From contig CAZOGW010000056.1 in assembly GCA_964579415.1 (NCBI GenBank), positions 1 through 19,108 on the forward strand: a stretch of DNA of 19,108 bases, written 5' to 3'. Position 1 is the first letter of the stretch, and every line of letters starts with the position of its first letter. Origin of the DNA: CAZOGW01 sp964579415 (GTDB lineage: Bacteria > Actinomycetota > Acidimicrobiia > Spongiisociales > UBA5794). A program made the translations under genes and the position numbers. The notes beneath the pieces were generated by a model that saw nothing but the letters and a program-made list of their open reading frames with translations, had not been told where the DNA came from and made no database searches. Of the stretch, positions 1 through 6,506 are shown one piece after another.

Positions 1-754
1 CCAGATCGGCGCTGGCGTGGCCCTCACGGCCCACCACCAGCAAGCGGGCCGCGGGCCGCTGCCTTGAGACGTCGGCGAGGGCCTCGACGAGGTGCGCCTG
101 GCCCTTCTGGTACTCCTGGCGCCCGACGGTGATCACCACTTCGGCCTCGGCGTCAAGGCCCAGGGCCTCCCTCACCCGGCGCCGGCGCTCCGGCCCGGGC
201 TCACCCAGCCTGGCGGCGTCGCGGCCGCGGTGCACCACGGTGATACGCTCCGGCGCCACGCCCATGGTGGCCACGGTCGAGTCCTTTACCGCGTCGCTGA
301 CGGCGTGGAAGTGGTCGGTGAGATGGCGTGCGGTGAACCCGTCGACCGCCTTCACCAGGCGAAGCCTGCCGGGCCGGACGTTGGGGTCACCGAGCCGGGC
401 CGGGTCGTAGGCGGTGTTGGCCAGGTTGGTCATCACCGGCACGTCCCTGCCGATGGAGGCGAGCCGTCCGGCGATGTCGGCGTCGAACAGCGAGGTGTAC
501 ACCAGGTCGGGTCGCTCGGCGGCGATGAGCCGCCGCAGCGCCAGTACCTTGGCCGGGCGCCCCTTCCCGGGGAGGATGCGGATGTCGAGGCCGGCCCGGT
601 GGGCCTCGTCTTCGAAGCCGACGTCCCGGGTGTGAAGGCAGGCGACGACCGGCGTGATGCCGCGCTCCACCATGGCGGGGAGCATGTCGAGCAGCGACCG
701 CTCGGCGCCGCCGGCCATGAGCGAGTTGATTACGAACAGATACTTGGGTCCCAT
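1..754 (-). CDS. GT4-family glycosyltransferase, N-terminal part (runs off the window)
   Basis: Reading the minus strand from the ATG at 754-752 gives an open frame of about 251 codons with no stop before the window edge. The protein begins MGPKYLFVINSLMAGGAERS. The GGAERS motif (residues 15-20) is the usual N-terminal acceptor-side signature of GT-B fold group 1 (GT4) glycosyltransferases. The frame continues through the linker into the second Rossmann domain, with VITVGRQEYQKGQAHLVEAL, the GR...KG...L pattern that opens the nucleotide-sugar domain. The catalytic EX7E region would lie beyond the window. These enzymes move a sugar from an NDP-sugar to an acceptor such as a polysaccharide or lipid; the substrate cannot be told. 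A weak AAGGA lies about 6 nt before the ATG. The gene lies downstream of pheA on the same strand, 67 bp away. Confidence 0.88.
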   Translation of the reverse strand, partial: MGPKYLFVINSLMAGGAERSLLDMLPAMVERGITPVVACLHTRDVGFEDEAHRAGLDIRILPGKGRPAKVLALRRLIAAERPDLVYTSLFDADIAGRLASIGRDVPVMTNLANTAYDPARLGDPNVRPGRLRLVKAVDGFTARHLTDHFHAVSDAVKDSTVATMGVAPERITVVHRGRDAARLGEPGPERRRRVREALGLDAEAEVVITVGRQEYQKGQAHLVEALADVSRQRPAARLLVVGREGHASADL

Positions 755-784
755 GGGAATCCTTGGGCGGGGTGCCAGAGACGA

Positions 785-812
785 GTACTTGGTACTTGGT
801 ACTTGGTATACC
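785..812. repeat. Heptad array A: three GTAC-TTG units plus a decayed fourth
   Basis: Tandem 7-bp units GTACTTG begin at 785, 792 and 799, followed by a degenerate unit GTATACC (806-812). The array lies between the pheA stop (822-824, minus strand) and the glycosyltransferase start, ending 9 bp from the pheA stop codon. It shares its unit with array B on the other side of pheA, and its GTAC-N3 architecture with three further arrays in this window. Confidence 0.9.
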
Positions 813-821
813 GGGTGCTAG

Positions 822-1643
822 CTACGGGACACTTCGGTAACTGCCAAGCACTTGCAGCTGGTCCAGGGTCGCCGGCGGGGGGTCGATGACCCGGGCCAGC
901 CCGTCAGGCCCGGGGTCGTGCTCCAGGTCGACGAAGAAGCGGTAGGTCCACGCCTCGCTGCTGGGGCGAGACTCGATACGGGTGAGGTTGGCGCCCCGCA
1001 GGCCCAACTCGGTGAGGGCGAGGGCCAGGGCGCCGGGGGTGTGGGCGGTGGTGAAGACGAGAGTCGTCTTGTCGTCGGCCGGATCGACCTGGGGGCTCCC
1101 CGGCCGGAGCACGACGAACCGTGTGGTGTTGTGCTCCCGGTCCATCACCGCTTCACGGAGGACGACCAGACCGTGGGCGGCGCCCGCTGCAGGAGGCGCC
1201 AGCGCCGCCACCGCGGGATCGGCCAGTGCCGCCACGTCCCGGACCGCACCGGCGGTGTCCGAAGCCGGGACCGGCTCGATCCCCAATGACAGGAGGGTCT
1301 GTTCCGCCTGCGACAGCGCCTCGGGGTGGGATCGCACCTGCTTGACCGCGGCAAGCTCGGTTCCGGGAACGCCGAGGAGGGCATGGCGCACCTCGACGCG
1401 GTACTCGGCCATGATGGCGATCGGTCCGTGAGCGTCGTTGCCGGGCAACCGGTCGAGAACGGGAAGCACGCTGCCTGTGGTCGAGTTCTCCACCGGGAGC
1501 ACCAGGCGGTCGACCCGGCCGTCCTCCAGAGCCTGGAAGGCCTCGACGAAGCTGTGCAGCCCCACCAACTCCCCGTCGGGGAACAGGTCCCCGGCAGCGC
1601 CGAAGCTGTAGGAGAATGCCTCGCCCTGGTACCCGATGCGCAT
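822..1643 (-). CDS. pheA: Prephenate dehydratase with C-terminal ACT domain
   Basis: This is a 273-residue cytoplasmic enzyme converting prephenate to phenylpyruvate in phenylalanine biosynthesis. The catalytic domain starts MRIGYQGEAFSYS and contains ENSTTGS (52-58), SHPEALSQ (105-112) and the invariant TRF motif (174-176). The C-terminal ACT domain carries GALA (204-207) and ESRP (224-227), the phenylalanine-binding elements of this family, so feedback inhibition by phenylalanine is expected. Length and domain order are normal for a stand-alone bacterial PheA without chorismate mutase. The ATG at 1643 matches the family N-terminus, yet no Shine-Dalgarno precedes it: the coding strand there reads CCTCCTCCC before the ATG. 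Heptad arrays lie 9 bp from both the stop and the start. The gene is divergent from the YhhQ-like gene. Confidence 0.95.
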   Translation of the reverse strand: MRIGYQGEAFSYSFGAAGDLFPDGELVGLHSFVEAFQALEDGRVDRLVLPVENSTTGSVLPVLDRLPGNDAHGPIAIMAEYRVEVRHALLGVPGTELAAVKQVRSHPEALSQAEQTLLSLGIEPVPASDTAGAVRDVAALADPAVAALAPPAAGAAHGLVVLREAVMDREHNTTRFVVLRPGSPQVDPADDKTTLVFTTAHTPGALALALTELGLRGANLTRIESRPSSEAWTYRFFVDLEHDPGPDGLARVIDPPPATLDQLQVLGSYRSVP

Positions 1644-1652
1644 GGGAGGAGG

Positions 1653-1673
1653 GTACTTGGTACTTGGTACCTG
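1653..1673. repeat. Heptad array B: GTAC-TTG, GTAC-TTG, GTAC-CTG
   Basis: Three 7-bp units begin at 1653, 1660 and 1667; the third differs by one base. The array sits 9 bp upstream of the pheA start codon, in the same orientation and with the same unit as array A beyond the pheA stop. It occupies the place where a promoter or 5' leader of pheA would be. Confidence 0.88.
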
Positions 1674-1715
1674 GCGGACCCGGGCACGCGTCTCGCCAGG
1701 TTGTGGTCGCCTTGC

Positions 1716-1743
1716 GTAGTACGTAGTACGTAGTACGTAGTAC
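1716..1743. repeat. Heptad array C: four perfect GTAGTAC units
   Basis: Four identical copies of GTAGTAC (equivalent to GTAC-GTA in the shared phase) run without a mismatch. The array ends 10 bp before the ATG of the YhhQ-like gene and lies in the 110-bp divergent region between that gene and pheA. The same unit reappears after kgd (12231-12258). Confidence 0.93.
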
Positions 1744-1753
1744 GCTCCCGTAC

Positions 1754-2395
1754 ATGTCCGAACCTGGCATCTCGCTGCGACAGCCGCTCACGCTGATCGT
1801 CGTGCTGGCGGCGGGGTATGTGGCCGCCCAGATGATGGCGGACGTTGCCAGCCTGCGCATCGTCACCGTGTTCGGGGTGACCATGGACGCGGGGACGCTG
1901 GTCTACCCGCTCACGTTCACCTTGCGGGACCTGGTACACAAGACGGCCGGCGCCGCCGTCGCCCGAACGCTCATCTTCACTGCGGCTGCCATCAACGTGG
2001 TGATGGCCCTGCTGTTCCGCCTCGTCGCCTCCCTCCCCGCCGATCTGGAGGTGGGCCTACAGGCGGAGTTCGGTGTTGTGCTGGCCCCGGTGTTCCGCAT
2101 CGTGCTCGCTTCGATAATCGCCGAGGTGGTGTCTGAGCTCATCGACACCGAGGTCTACCGGACATGGGTGCGCCGCTTCGGGGAGAAGCGCCAGTGGGGG
2201 CGGGTGCTCGCCAGCAACGCAGTTTCGGTGCCGATCGACTCGGTGCTGTTCGCCGTCATCGCATTCGGCGGTGCGCTCCCCGCCGGCGCCGTGGTCGCCA
2301 TCATCTGGGGGAACATCCTGGTAAAGGGACTGGTGAGCGTGGCCTCCATACCGCTCATCTACGCCGTTCCCGCCACCGCTCCGCCCGACGGCTGA
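1754..2395 (+). CDS. YhhQ/VUT-family transporter, probable queuosine precursor transporter
   Basis: This 213-residue, strongly hydrophobic protein has about six membrane segments and fits the VUT/YhhQ family. The diagnostic features are YPLTFTLRDLVHK (51-63), corresponding to the family's YPLTY..GD segment, the IIAEVVSELIDTEVYR helix (121-136) and SNAVSVPIDSVLFAVIAFG (154-172), matching the family's SN..S..ID...F..IAF motif. Escherichia coli YhhQ imports the 7-deazaguanine precursors preQ0/preQ1 used to make queuosine in tRNA; the same role is inferred here, and no other queuosine gene is visible nearby. The ATG at 1754 has no recognisable Shine-Dalgarno and follows heptad array C by 10 bp. 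I looked for a preQ1-type riboswitch upstream and saw none. The gene is monocistronic as far as the window shows. Confidence 0.8.
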   Translation: MSEPGISLRQPLTLIVVLAAGYVAAQMMADVASLRIVTVFGVTMDAGTLVYPLTFTLRDLVHKTAGAAVARTLIFTAAAINVVMALLFRLVASLPADLEVGLQAEFGVVLAPVFRIVLASIIAEVVSELIDTEVYRTWVRRFGEKRQWGRVLASNAVSVPIDSVLFAVIAFGGALPAGAVVAIIWGNILVKGLVSVASIPLIYAVPATAPPDG

Positions 2396-2443
2396 TCTCC
2401 GCGGACTTTCGGCCCCGGTAACCCGGGTCGCTCTGCTCAAGGC

Positions 2444-2468
2444 TTGACCGACGCGACACGGGTAGACT
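2444..2468 (+). promoter_or_regulatory. Possible promoter for the BMP lipoprotein gene
   Basis: TAGACT (2463-2468) fits the actinobacterial TANNNT -10 consensus. TTGACC (2444-2449) resembles a -35 element, but the 13-bp spacing is too short for a normal sigma-70-type promoter, so the two may not work together. A start near 2475 would leave a leader of about 90 nt. Confidence 0.3.
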
Positions 2469-2518
2469 CTGCCAAAGGCCACCCGACGCTTCCGAGCAAG
2501 TGATCCGGGGTCCTGAAC

Positions 2519-2536
2519 GCTCCCCGACCGGGGAGC
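2519..2536 (+). other. Leader hairpin before the BMP lipoprotein gene
   Basis: GCTCCCC (2519-2525) pairs perfectly with GGGGAGC (2530-2536) across a GACC loop. The direct repeat CCTGAAC stands on both sides (2512-2518 and 2536-2542). The hairpin lies about 30 nt before the TTG start codon, inside the probable 5' leader. It does not match a riboswitch class that I can recognise. Confidence 0.45.
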
Positions 2537-2552
2537 CTGAACTTGAACATGT

Positions 2553-2560
2553 AGGGGAGG
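2553..2560 (+). promoter_or_regulatory. Ribosome binding site that fixes a TTG start
   Basis: AGGGGAGG lies 5 nt before the TTG at 2566-2568. This selects TTG over the in-frame GTG at 2500, which would add 22 residues ahead of the signal peptide and lacks a comparable site. Confidence 0.75.
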
Positions 2561-2565
2561 ATCTC

Positions 2566-3675
2566 TTGAGATCTCGCATCAAACTCATCGCACTCCTCGG
2601 TGCACTGGCGATCTTCGTGGCCGCCTGCGGCGGCGGGGACGACGACGCCGACGCCACCACCGGGGCGCCCGAGGCGACAACCGCAGCACCCGAAGCGACC
2701 ACTGCGGCACCGGCAAGTGACGCCGTGCTGGCCTGCCAGGTGACCGATGTCGGCGGCATCGACGACAAGTCGTTCAACCAGACCGCCTTCAAGGGCGTCA
2801 CCGACGCCATCGCCGCCGGCATCGCCACCGAGGACTCGGGCTACCTCGAGTCTCAGGCGGCCACCGACTACGAGCCCAACATCAACGCGTCCATCGAGCG
2901 TGGTTGCGACATCATCATCACCGTGGGGTTCCTCCTCGGTGATGCCACCGCAGCGGCCGCCGCGGCCAACCCGGACCAGAAGTTCGGCATCCTCGACAAC
3001 TTGTACGACCCGCCGATCGACAACGTCGTCGGCGCCGTGTTCGAGACCACCGATGCCGCCTTCCTGGCCGGCTACCTGGCGGCGGGTGTCACCCAGACGG
3101 GCGTGGTCGCCACCTACGGCGGCATCCAGATCCCGTGCGGCGTGACCTGCTTCATGGACGGCTTCGTCTATGGCGTGCGCTACTACAACGAGCAGAACGG
3201 CACCGACGTTGAGACCCTGGGCTGGAACCCGGAGGACCAGACCGGCGTGTTCACCGGCGACTTCGAGAACCTGGACAACGGGCGCAACGTCACCCAGTCG
3301 TTCGTCGACGAGGGCGCCGACGTCATCCTGCCCGTAGCCGGCCCCGTCGGCGAGGGCTCCGCAGCCCTGGCCCAGGAGCTGGGCAACGTTTGGATTGTCG
3401 GCGTCGACGCCGACTGGTTCCAGACCCTGCCCCAGTACAGCGACGTGACCCTCACCTCGGTGCTCAAGGGCCTCGATGTGGCGGTCTTCGAGATCATCCA
3501 GAGCGTCGTCGACGGCACCTTCGCCGGCGGCACCCGCTCCTTCTCGATCGCCGAGAACGGCGTGGGCATCGGCCCGGTCAACGAGGCGGTCGACACCGCA
3601 CTCCTCGACCAGCTCGCCGAGGTCGACGCCGGACTCAGGGACGGCAGCATCGATCCCGCCTCGATGGGCAACTGA
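2566..3675 (+). CDS. BMP-family substrate-binding lipoprotein (probable purine nucleoside ABC importer)
   Basis: The protein (369 residues from the TTG) has a lipoprotein signal peptide: charged MRSRIK, a hydrophobic core and the lipobox VAAC with Cys21 as the lipidated residue. A Thr/Ala/Pro-rich linker follows (about 26-50). The mature domain opens with DVGGIDDKSFNQ (61-72), the hallmark of the BMP/PnrA/TmpC family. Characterised members bind purine nucleosides outside the membrane and pass them to an ABC importer. The genes that follow (double ATPase, two permeases, DeoD) are the expected partners, so nucleoside uptake is a strong inference, while the exact ligand is not known. A stable hairpin follows the stop codon, which would let this gene be expressed above the membrane components. 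Confidence 0.93.
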   Translation: MRSRIKLIALLGALAIFVAACGGGDDDADATTGAPEATTAAPEATTAAPASDAVLACQVTDVGGIDDKSFNQTAFKGVTDAIAAGIATEDSGYLESQAATDYEPNINASIERGCDIIITVGFLLGDATAAAAAANPDQKFGILDNLYDPPIDNVVGAVFETTDAAFLAGYLAAGVTQTGVVATYGGIQIPCGVTCFMDGFVYGVRYYNEQNGTDVETLGWNPEDQTGVFTGDFENLDNGRNVTQSFVDEGADVILPVAGPVGEGSAALAQELGNVWIVGVDADWFQTLPQYSDVTLTSVLKGLDVAVFEIIQSVVDGTFAGGTRSFSIAENGVGIGPVNEAVDTALLDQLAEVDAGLRDGSIDPASMGN

Positions 3676-3701
3676 CGCCCGTAGGGAAGCCGACACGGTA
3701 C

Positions 3702-3729
3702 GGAGCCCCGCCCTCACCGGCGGGGCTCC
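3702..3729 (+). terminator. Hairpin terminator or attenuator after the BMP gene
   Basis: GGAGCCCCGCC (3702-3712) pairs perfectly with GGCGGGGCTCC (3719-3729) across a 6-nt loop. There is no T tract, as is common in high-GC actinobacteria. It lies 26 bp after the BMP stop and before the ATPase gene, so it may be a partial terminator or an mRNA-stabilising stem inside the operon. Confidence 0.75.
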
Positions 3730-3752
3730 TCCGCGTCCAGGGTCGGAAGGCA

Positions 3753-3782
3753 CTGCAACGGGCCACAGCCACCGTCTAGAGT
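3753..3782 (+). promoter_or_regulatory. Possible internal promoter before the ATPase gene
   Basis: CTGCAA (3753-3758) and TAGAGT (3777-3782) stand 18 bp apart, a plausible -35/-10 pair with a TANNNT -10 box. It lies just after the 3702-3729 hairpin and about 30 bp before the TTG start of the ATPase. Transcription from here could supply the membrane components separately. Confidence 0.35.
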
Positions 3783-3813
3783 CCTGGCACCACAGACCTG
3801 ACGGGGTGGGGCG

Positions 3814-5322
3814 TTGCGGCTCGAACTGAGGAACATCACCAAGCGATTCCCCGGTGTCGTCGCCAACGACGGGGTGGATCTCACCGTGGAGTCGGGTGAG
3901 GTCCTTTCCCTGCTCGGCGAGAACGGGGCCGGCAAGACCACGCTGATGAACATCCTCTACGGGCTGTACCACGCCGACGAGGGGGAGATCCTCGTCGACG
4001 GGAACCCGGTGACCTTCGACACCCCCGGCCAGGCCATCGCCGCCGGGATCGGGATGGTGCACCAGCACTTCATGCTGGTCCCGGTGTTCACCGTCACCGA
4101 GAACGTGGTGCTCGGCGTCGAGCCCACCAGAGGTCCCACCGGGCGGATCGACATGCGTGAGGCCCGCCGTCAGGTGACCGACATCTCCGCCGAGTACGGG
4201 CTCTCTGTCGACCCGGATGCCACTATCGAGGACCTTCCCGTCGGCATCCAGCAACGCGTCGAGATCATCAAGGTCCTGTTCCGCGAAGCGAACGTGATCG
4301 TCTTCGACGAGCCCACCGCGGTGCTCACGCCACAGGAGGTACGGGAGTTCTTCCGTATCGTGGACAAGCTGAAGAACGACGGCAAGGGCATCGTCTTCAT
4401 CTCCCACAAGTTGGGCGAGGTCCTCGAGATCAGCGACAAGATCGCCGTGCTGCGCCGGGGCAAGGTCGTCGGTACCACCACTCCGGCGGAGACGACCCGG
4501 GAGGAACTCGCCGAGATGATGGTGGGCCGAGCCGTGGACCTGGTCATCGACAAGACACCGGCCCAACCGGGCGAGCCGGTTCTGGAGGTGTCCGACCTGG
4601 TGGTGCTCGACGACCGCAACCACCCCGCGGTGAGCGGCGTCGGTTTCACCGTCCGCCAGGGCGAGATCGTCGGTATCGCCGGCGTCCAGGGCAACGGCCA
4701 GACCGAGCTGGTGGAGGCGCTCACCGGTCTGCGCACCCCCCTGTCAGGGACGGTGACGGTGAACGGCCAGGACATGACCAAGGCGGGACCCCGCGCCCTG
4801 CACAAGGCATCCGTGGCGCATGTGCCCGAAGACCGCCAGAGCGAAGGACTGGTGCTCGGCTTCGACCTCGCCGAGAACCTGGTACTCAACTCGTACTACG
4901 ACCCTCCATTCAGCCGGGGCATCGTGATGGACTGGAAGGAGGCTCACGACACGGCTCGACGGCTCATCAAGGAATACGACGTGCGGGCTCCTTCCGCCGA
5001 TGTCGCCGCCTCCACGCTGTCGGGCGGGAACCAGCAGAAGCTGATCGTGGCCCGCGAGTTCTCCCGGGACGTCAAGCTCATCATCGCCAGCCAGCCGACG
5101 CGGGGCGTCGATGTCGGATCCATCGAGTACATCCATCAGCGCATCGTGGAGGAGCGCGATCAGGGCGCCGCGGTGCTCATCATCTCCAGCGAGCTAGACG
5201 AGATCATGGGTCTGTCCGACCGCATCCTCGTCATGTTCCGCGGCGAGATCGTGGCCGAGACCAAACCTGAGGACACCACTCACACCGAGCTGGGCCTTTT
5301 CATGGCCGGGAGCCCCCAATGA
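3814..5322 (+). CDS. Double-domain ABC transporter ATPase of the nucleoside/sugar import type
   Basis: This 502-residue cytoplasmic ATPase has two fused nucleotide-binding domains, as in RbsA- and NupO-type importers. Domain 1 has Walker A GENGAGKT (35-42), the signature variant LPVGIQQRVEI (141-151), Walker B VIVFDEP (161-167) and H-loop His198. Domain 2 has a degenerate Walker A, GVQGNGQTEL (290-299), without the usual lysine, a canonical signature LSGGNQQ (402-408) and IIASQPTRGVDVG (423-435) at Walker B. A degenerate second Walker A is normal in this family, so only one site is expected to hydrolyse ATP fully. The start is TTG after a G-rich stretch (GGGGTGGGG), and the family N-terminus begins right there. 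The stop overlaps the next start (ATGA), so it is translationally coupled to the first permease. Confidence 0.95.
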   Translation: MRLELRNITKRFPGVVANDGVDLTVESGEVLSLLGENGAGKTTLMNILYGLYHADEGEILVDGNPVTFDTPGQAIAAGIGMVHQHFMLVPVFTVTENVVLGVEPTRGPTGRIDMREARRQVTDISAEYGLSVDPDATIEDLPVGIQQRVEIIKVLFREANVIVFDEPTAVLTPQEVREFFRIVDKLKNDGKGIVFISHKLGEVLEISDKIAVLRRGKVVGTTTPAETTREELAEMMVGRAVDLVIDKTPAQPGEPVLEVSDLVVLDDRNHPAVSGVGFTVRQGEIVGIAGVQGNGQTELVEALTGLRTPLSGTVTVNGQDMTKAGPRALHKASVAHVPEDRQSEGLVLGFDLAENLVLNSYYDPPFSRGIVMDWKEAHDTARRLIKEYDVRAPSADVAASTLSGGNQQKLIVAREFSRDVKLIIASQPTRGVDVGSIEYIHQRIVEERDQGAAVLIISSELDEIMGLSDRILVMFRGEIVAETKPEDTTHTELGLFMAGSPQ

Positions 5323-6506
5323 TCGGGACGCCGGGAAGTACACCGACACCACCCGGCGAACCGGAGACGCGCGGCACCGGGATGTGGCAGCGCCTCGCCC
5401 CCGAGCACGTCGACTGGGTCTCGCTGGTGGTGGTACCCCTGCTGGCGGTATTCAGTGCCCTGGTCATCGGTGCGCTCCTCATCGTCGTCACCGAAGGCGC
5501 CGACGAGGTGTGGCCCGCATTCAAGGCCCTGTTCAGCGGCGCCTTCGTGGGCTGGGCGTCGATATCGGAGACGCTGCTCAACGCCGCCCCCCTGATCCTG
5601 GCCGGCCTGGCGGTGGCTATCGGTTTCCAGGCCGGGCTGTTCAACATCGGCGTCGAGGGGCAGATGACCATCGGGGGCCTCACCGCGGTGATCGCCGGGT
5701 TCTCCATCACCGGGCTGCCGCTGGTGATCCACCTGCCGGTGGCGGTGATGGCCGGAATACTGGGCGGAGCGATATGGGGCGGTATCCCCGGCCTGCTGCG
5801 CGCCAAGACGGGGGCGCACGAGGTGATCACGACGATCATGCTCAACTTCGTCGCCTACCGGCTGCTCGACTACCTGCTGAAGACCCCGTTCATCCAGCGA
5901 CCCGACCGCTTCGACCCCATCTCCAAGGTCGTCGAGGCGAGCGCCCGCTTCCCCAAGCTACTGGGTTGGCTGCCCGTCCCGGGAGCGCCGGGTCTCAGGC
6001 TGCACATGGGCTTCATCCTGGCGCTGCTCACCGCCTGGTTCATCTACTGGCTCCTGTACCGCTCCAGCCTCGGGTTCGAGTACCGCATGGTCGGCGCCAA
6101 TCCGGGCGGCGCTCGCTACGCAGGGGTGTCGGTCACCTGGTCCATCGTCTCGGTGATGGCGATCTCCGGCGGTCTCGGCGGCATGGCGGGGGCCAACGAG
6201 ACGCTGGGCATCCTGGGAACCGTCACGCCCGGGTTCACCTCCGGTATCGGGTTCGACGCCATCGCACTCGCCCTGCTGGGTCGCTCCCATCCTGCCGGCG
6301 TGGTGCTGAGTGGGGTGCTGTTCGGTGCGCTGCGGGCCGGGGGTCGCACCATGCAGTCCCAGAGCGCCGTCGGCATCGATCTCATCACGATCGTCCAGGC
6401 CCTCATCATCGTCTTCATCGCCGCCCCGGCGCTGGTGCGGGCGGTGTACCGGGTCAAGGCCGCCGACGCCGGCACCGAGCAGATCACCAGGGGGTGGTCG
6501 ACATGA
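5319..6506 (+). CDS. ABC transporter permease, first subunit (BPD_transp_2 family)
   Basis: This 395-residue multi-span membrane protein belongs to the family of ribose and nucleoside importer permeases. It shows the typical FNIGVEGQM motif (108-116) followed by Gly/Ala-rich transmembrane helices. The N-terminal ~30 residues are a Pro/Thr-rich cytoplasmic extension. The ATG overlaps the ATPase stop by 4 nt, and its own stop overlaps the second permease start by 4 nt (ATGA in both cases), so the three are co-translated. With the second permease it should form the heterodimeric channel for the substrate delivered by the BMP lipoprotein. Confidence 0.94.
   Translation: MIGTPGSTPTPPGEPETRGTGMWQRLAPEHVDWVSLVVVPLLAVFSALVIGALLIVVTEGADEVWPAFKALFSGAFVGWASISETLLNAAPLILAGLAVAIGFQAGLFNIGVEGQMTIGGLTAVIAGFSITGLPLVIHLPVAVMAGILGGAIWGGIPGLLRAKTGAHEVITTIMLNFVAYRLLDYLLKTPFIQRPDRFDPISKVVEASARFPKLLGWLPVPGAPGLRLHMGFILALLTAWFIYWLLYRSSLGFEYRMVGANPGGARYAGVSVTWSIVSVMAISGGLGGMAGANETLGILGTVTPGFTSGIGFDAIALALLGRSHPAGVVLSGVLFGALRAGGRTMQSQSAVGIDLITIVQALIIVFIAAPALVRAVYRVKAADAGTEQITRGWST

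Noticed and set aside
1644..1753. A preQ1 riboswitch before the YhhQ-like gene.
   Set aside because: No pseudoknot-type H-structure or A-rich tail is visible; the region is filled by the two heptad arrays.
2500..2565. An earlier GTG start for the BMP lipoprotein.
   Set aside because: It would place 22 extra residues before the signal peptide. The TTG at 2566 has AGGGGAGG at ideal spacing and gives a clean lipoprotein signal.
2437..4623. A 728-codon minus-strand open frame opposite the BMP and ATPase genes.
   Set aside because: Its composition (His/Asp/Val/Gly-rich) is that of an antisense shadow of high-GC coding DNA, and the plus-strand genes are unambiguous.
4680..4710. Missing lysine in the second Walker A of the BMP importer ATPase, considered as a sign of inactivation.
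   Set aside because: Degenerate second sites (GNGQTEL-type) are normal in the double ATPases of nucleoside and sugar importers.
5384..6502. A long upstream extension of the second permease frame, inside the first permease.
   Set aside because: The extension is Arg/Pro/Gly-rich noise read out of frame through the first permease. The coupled ATG at 6503 begins the real membrane protein.
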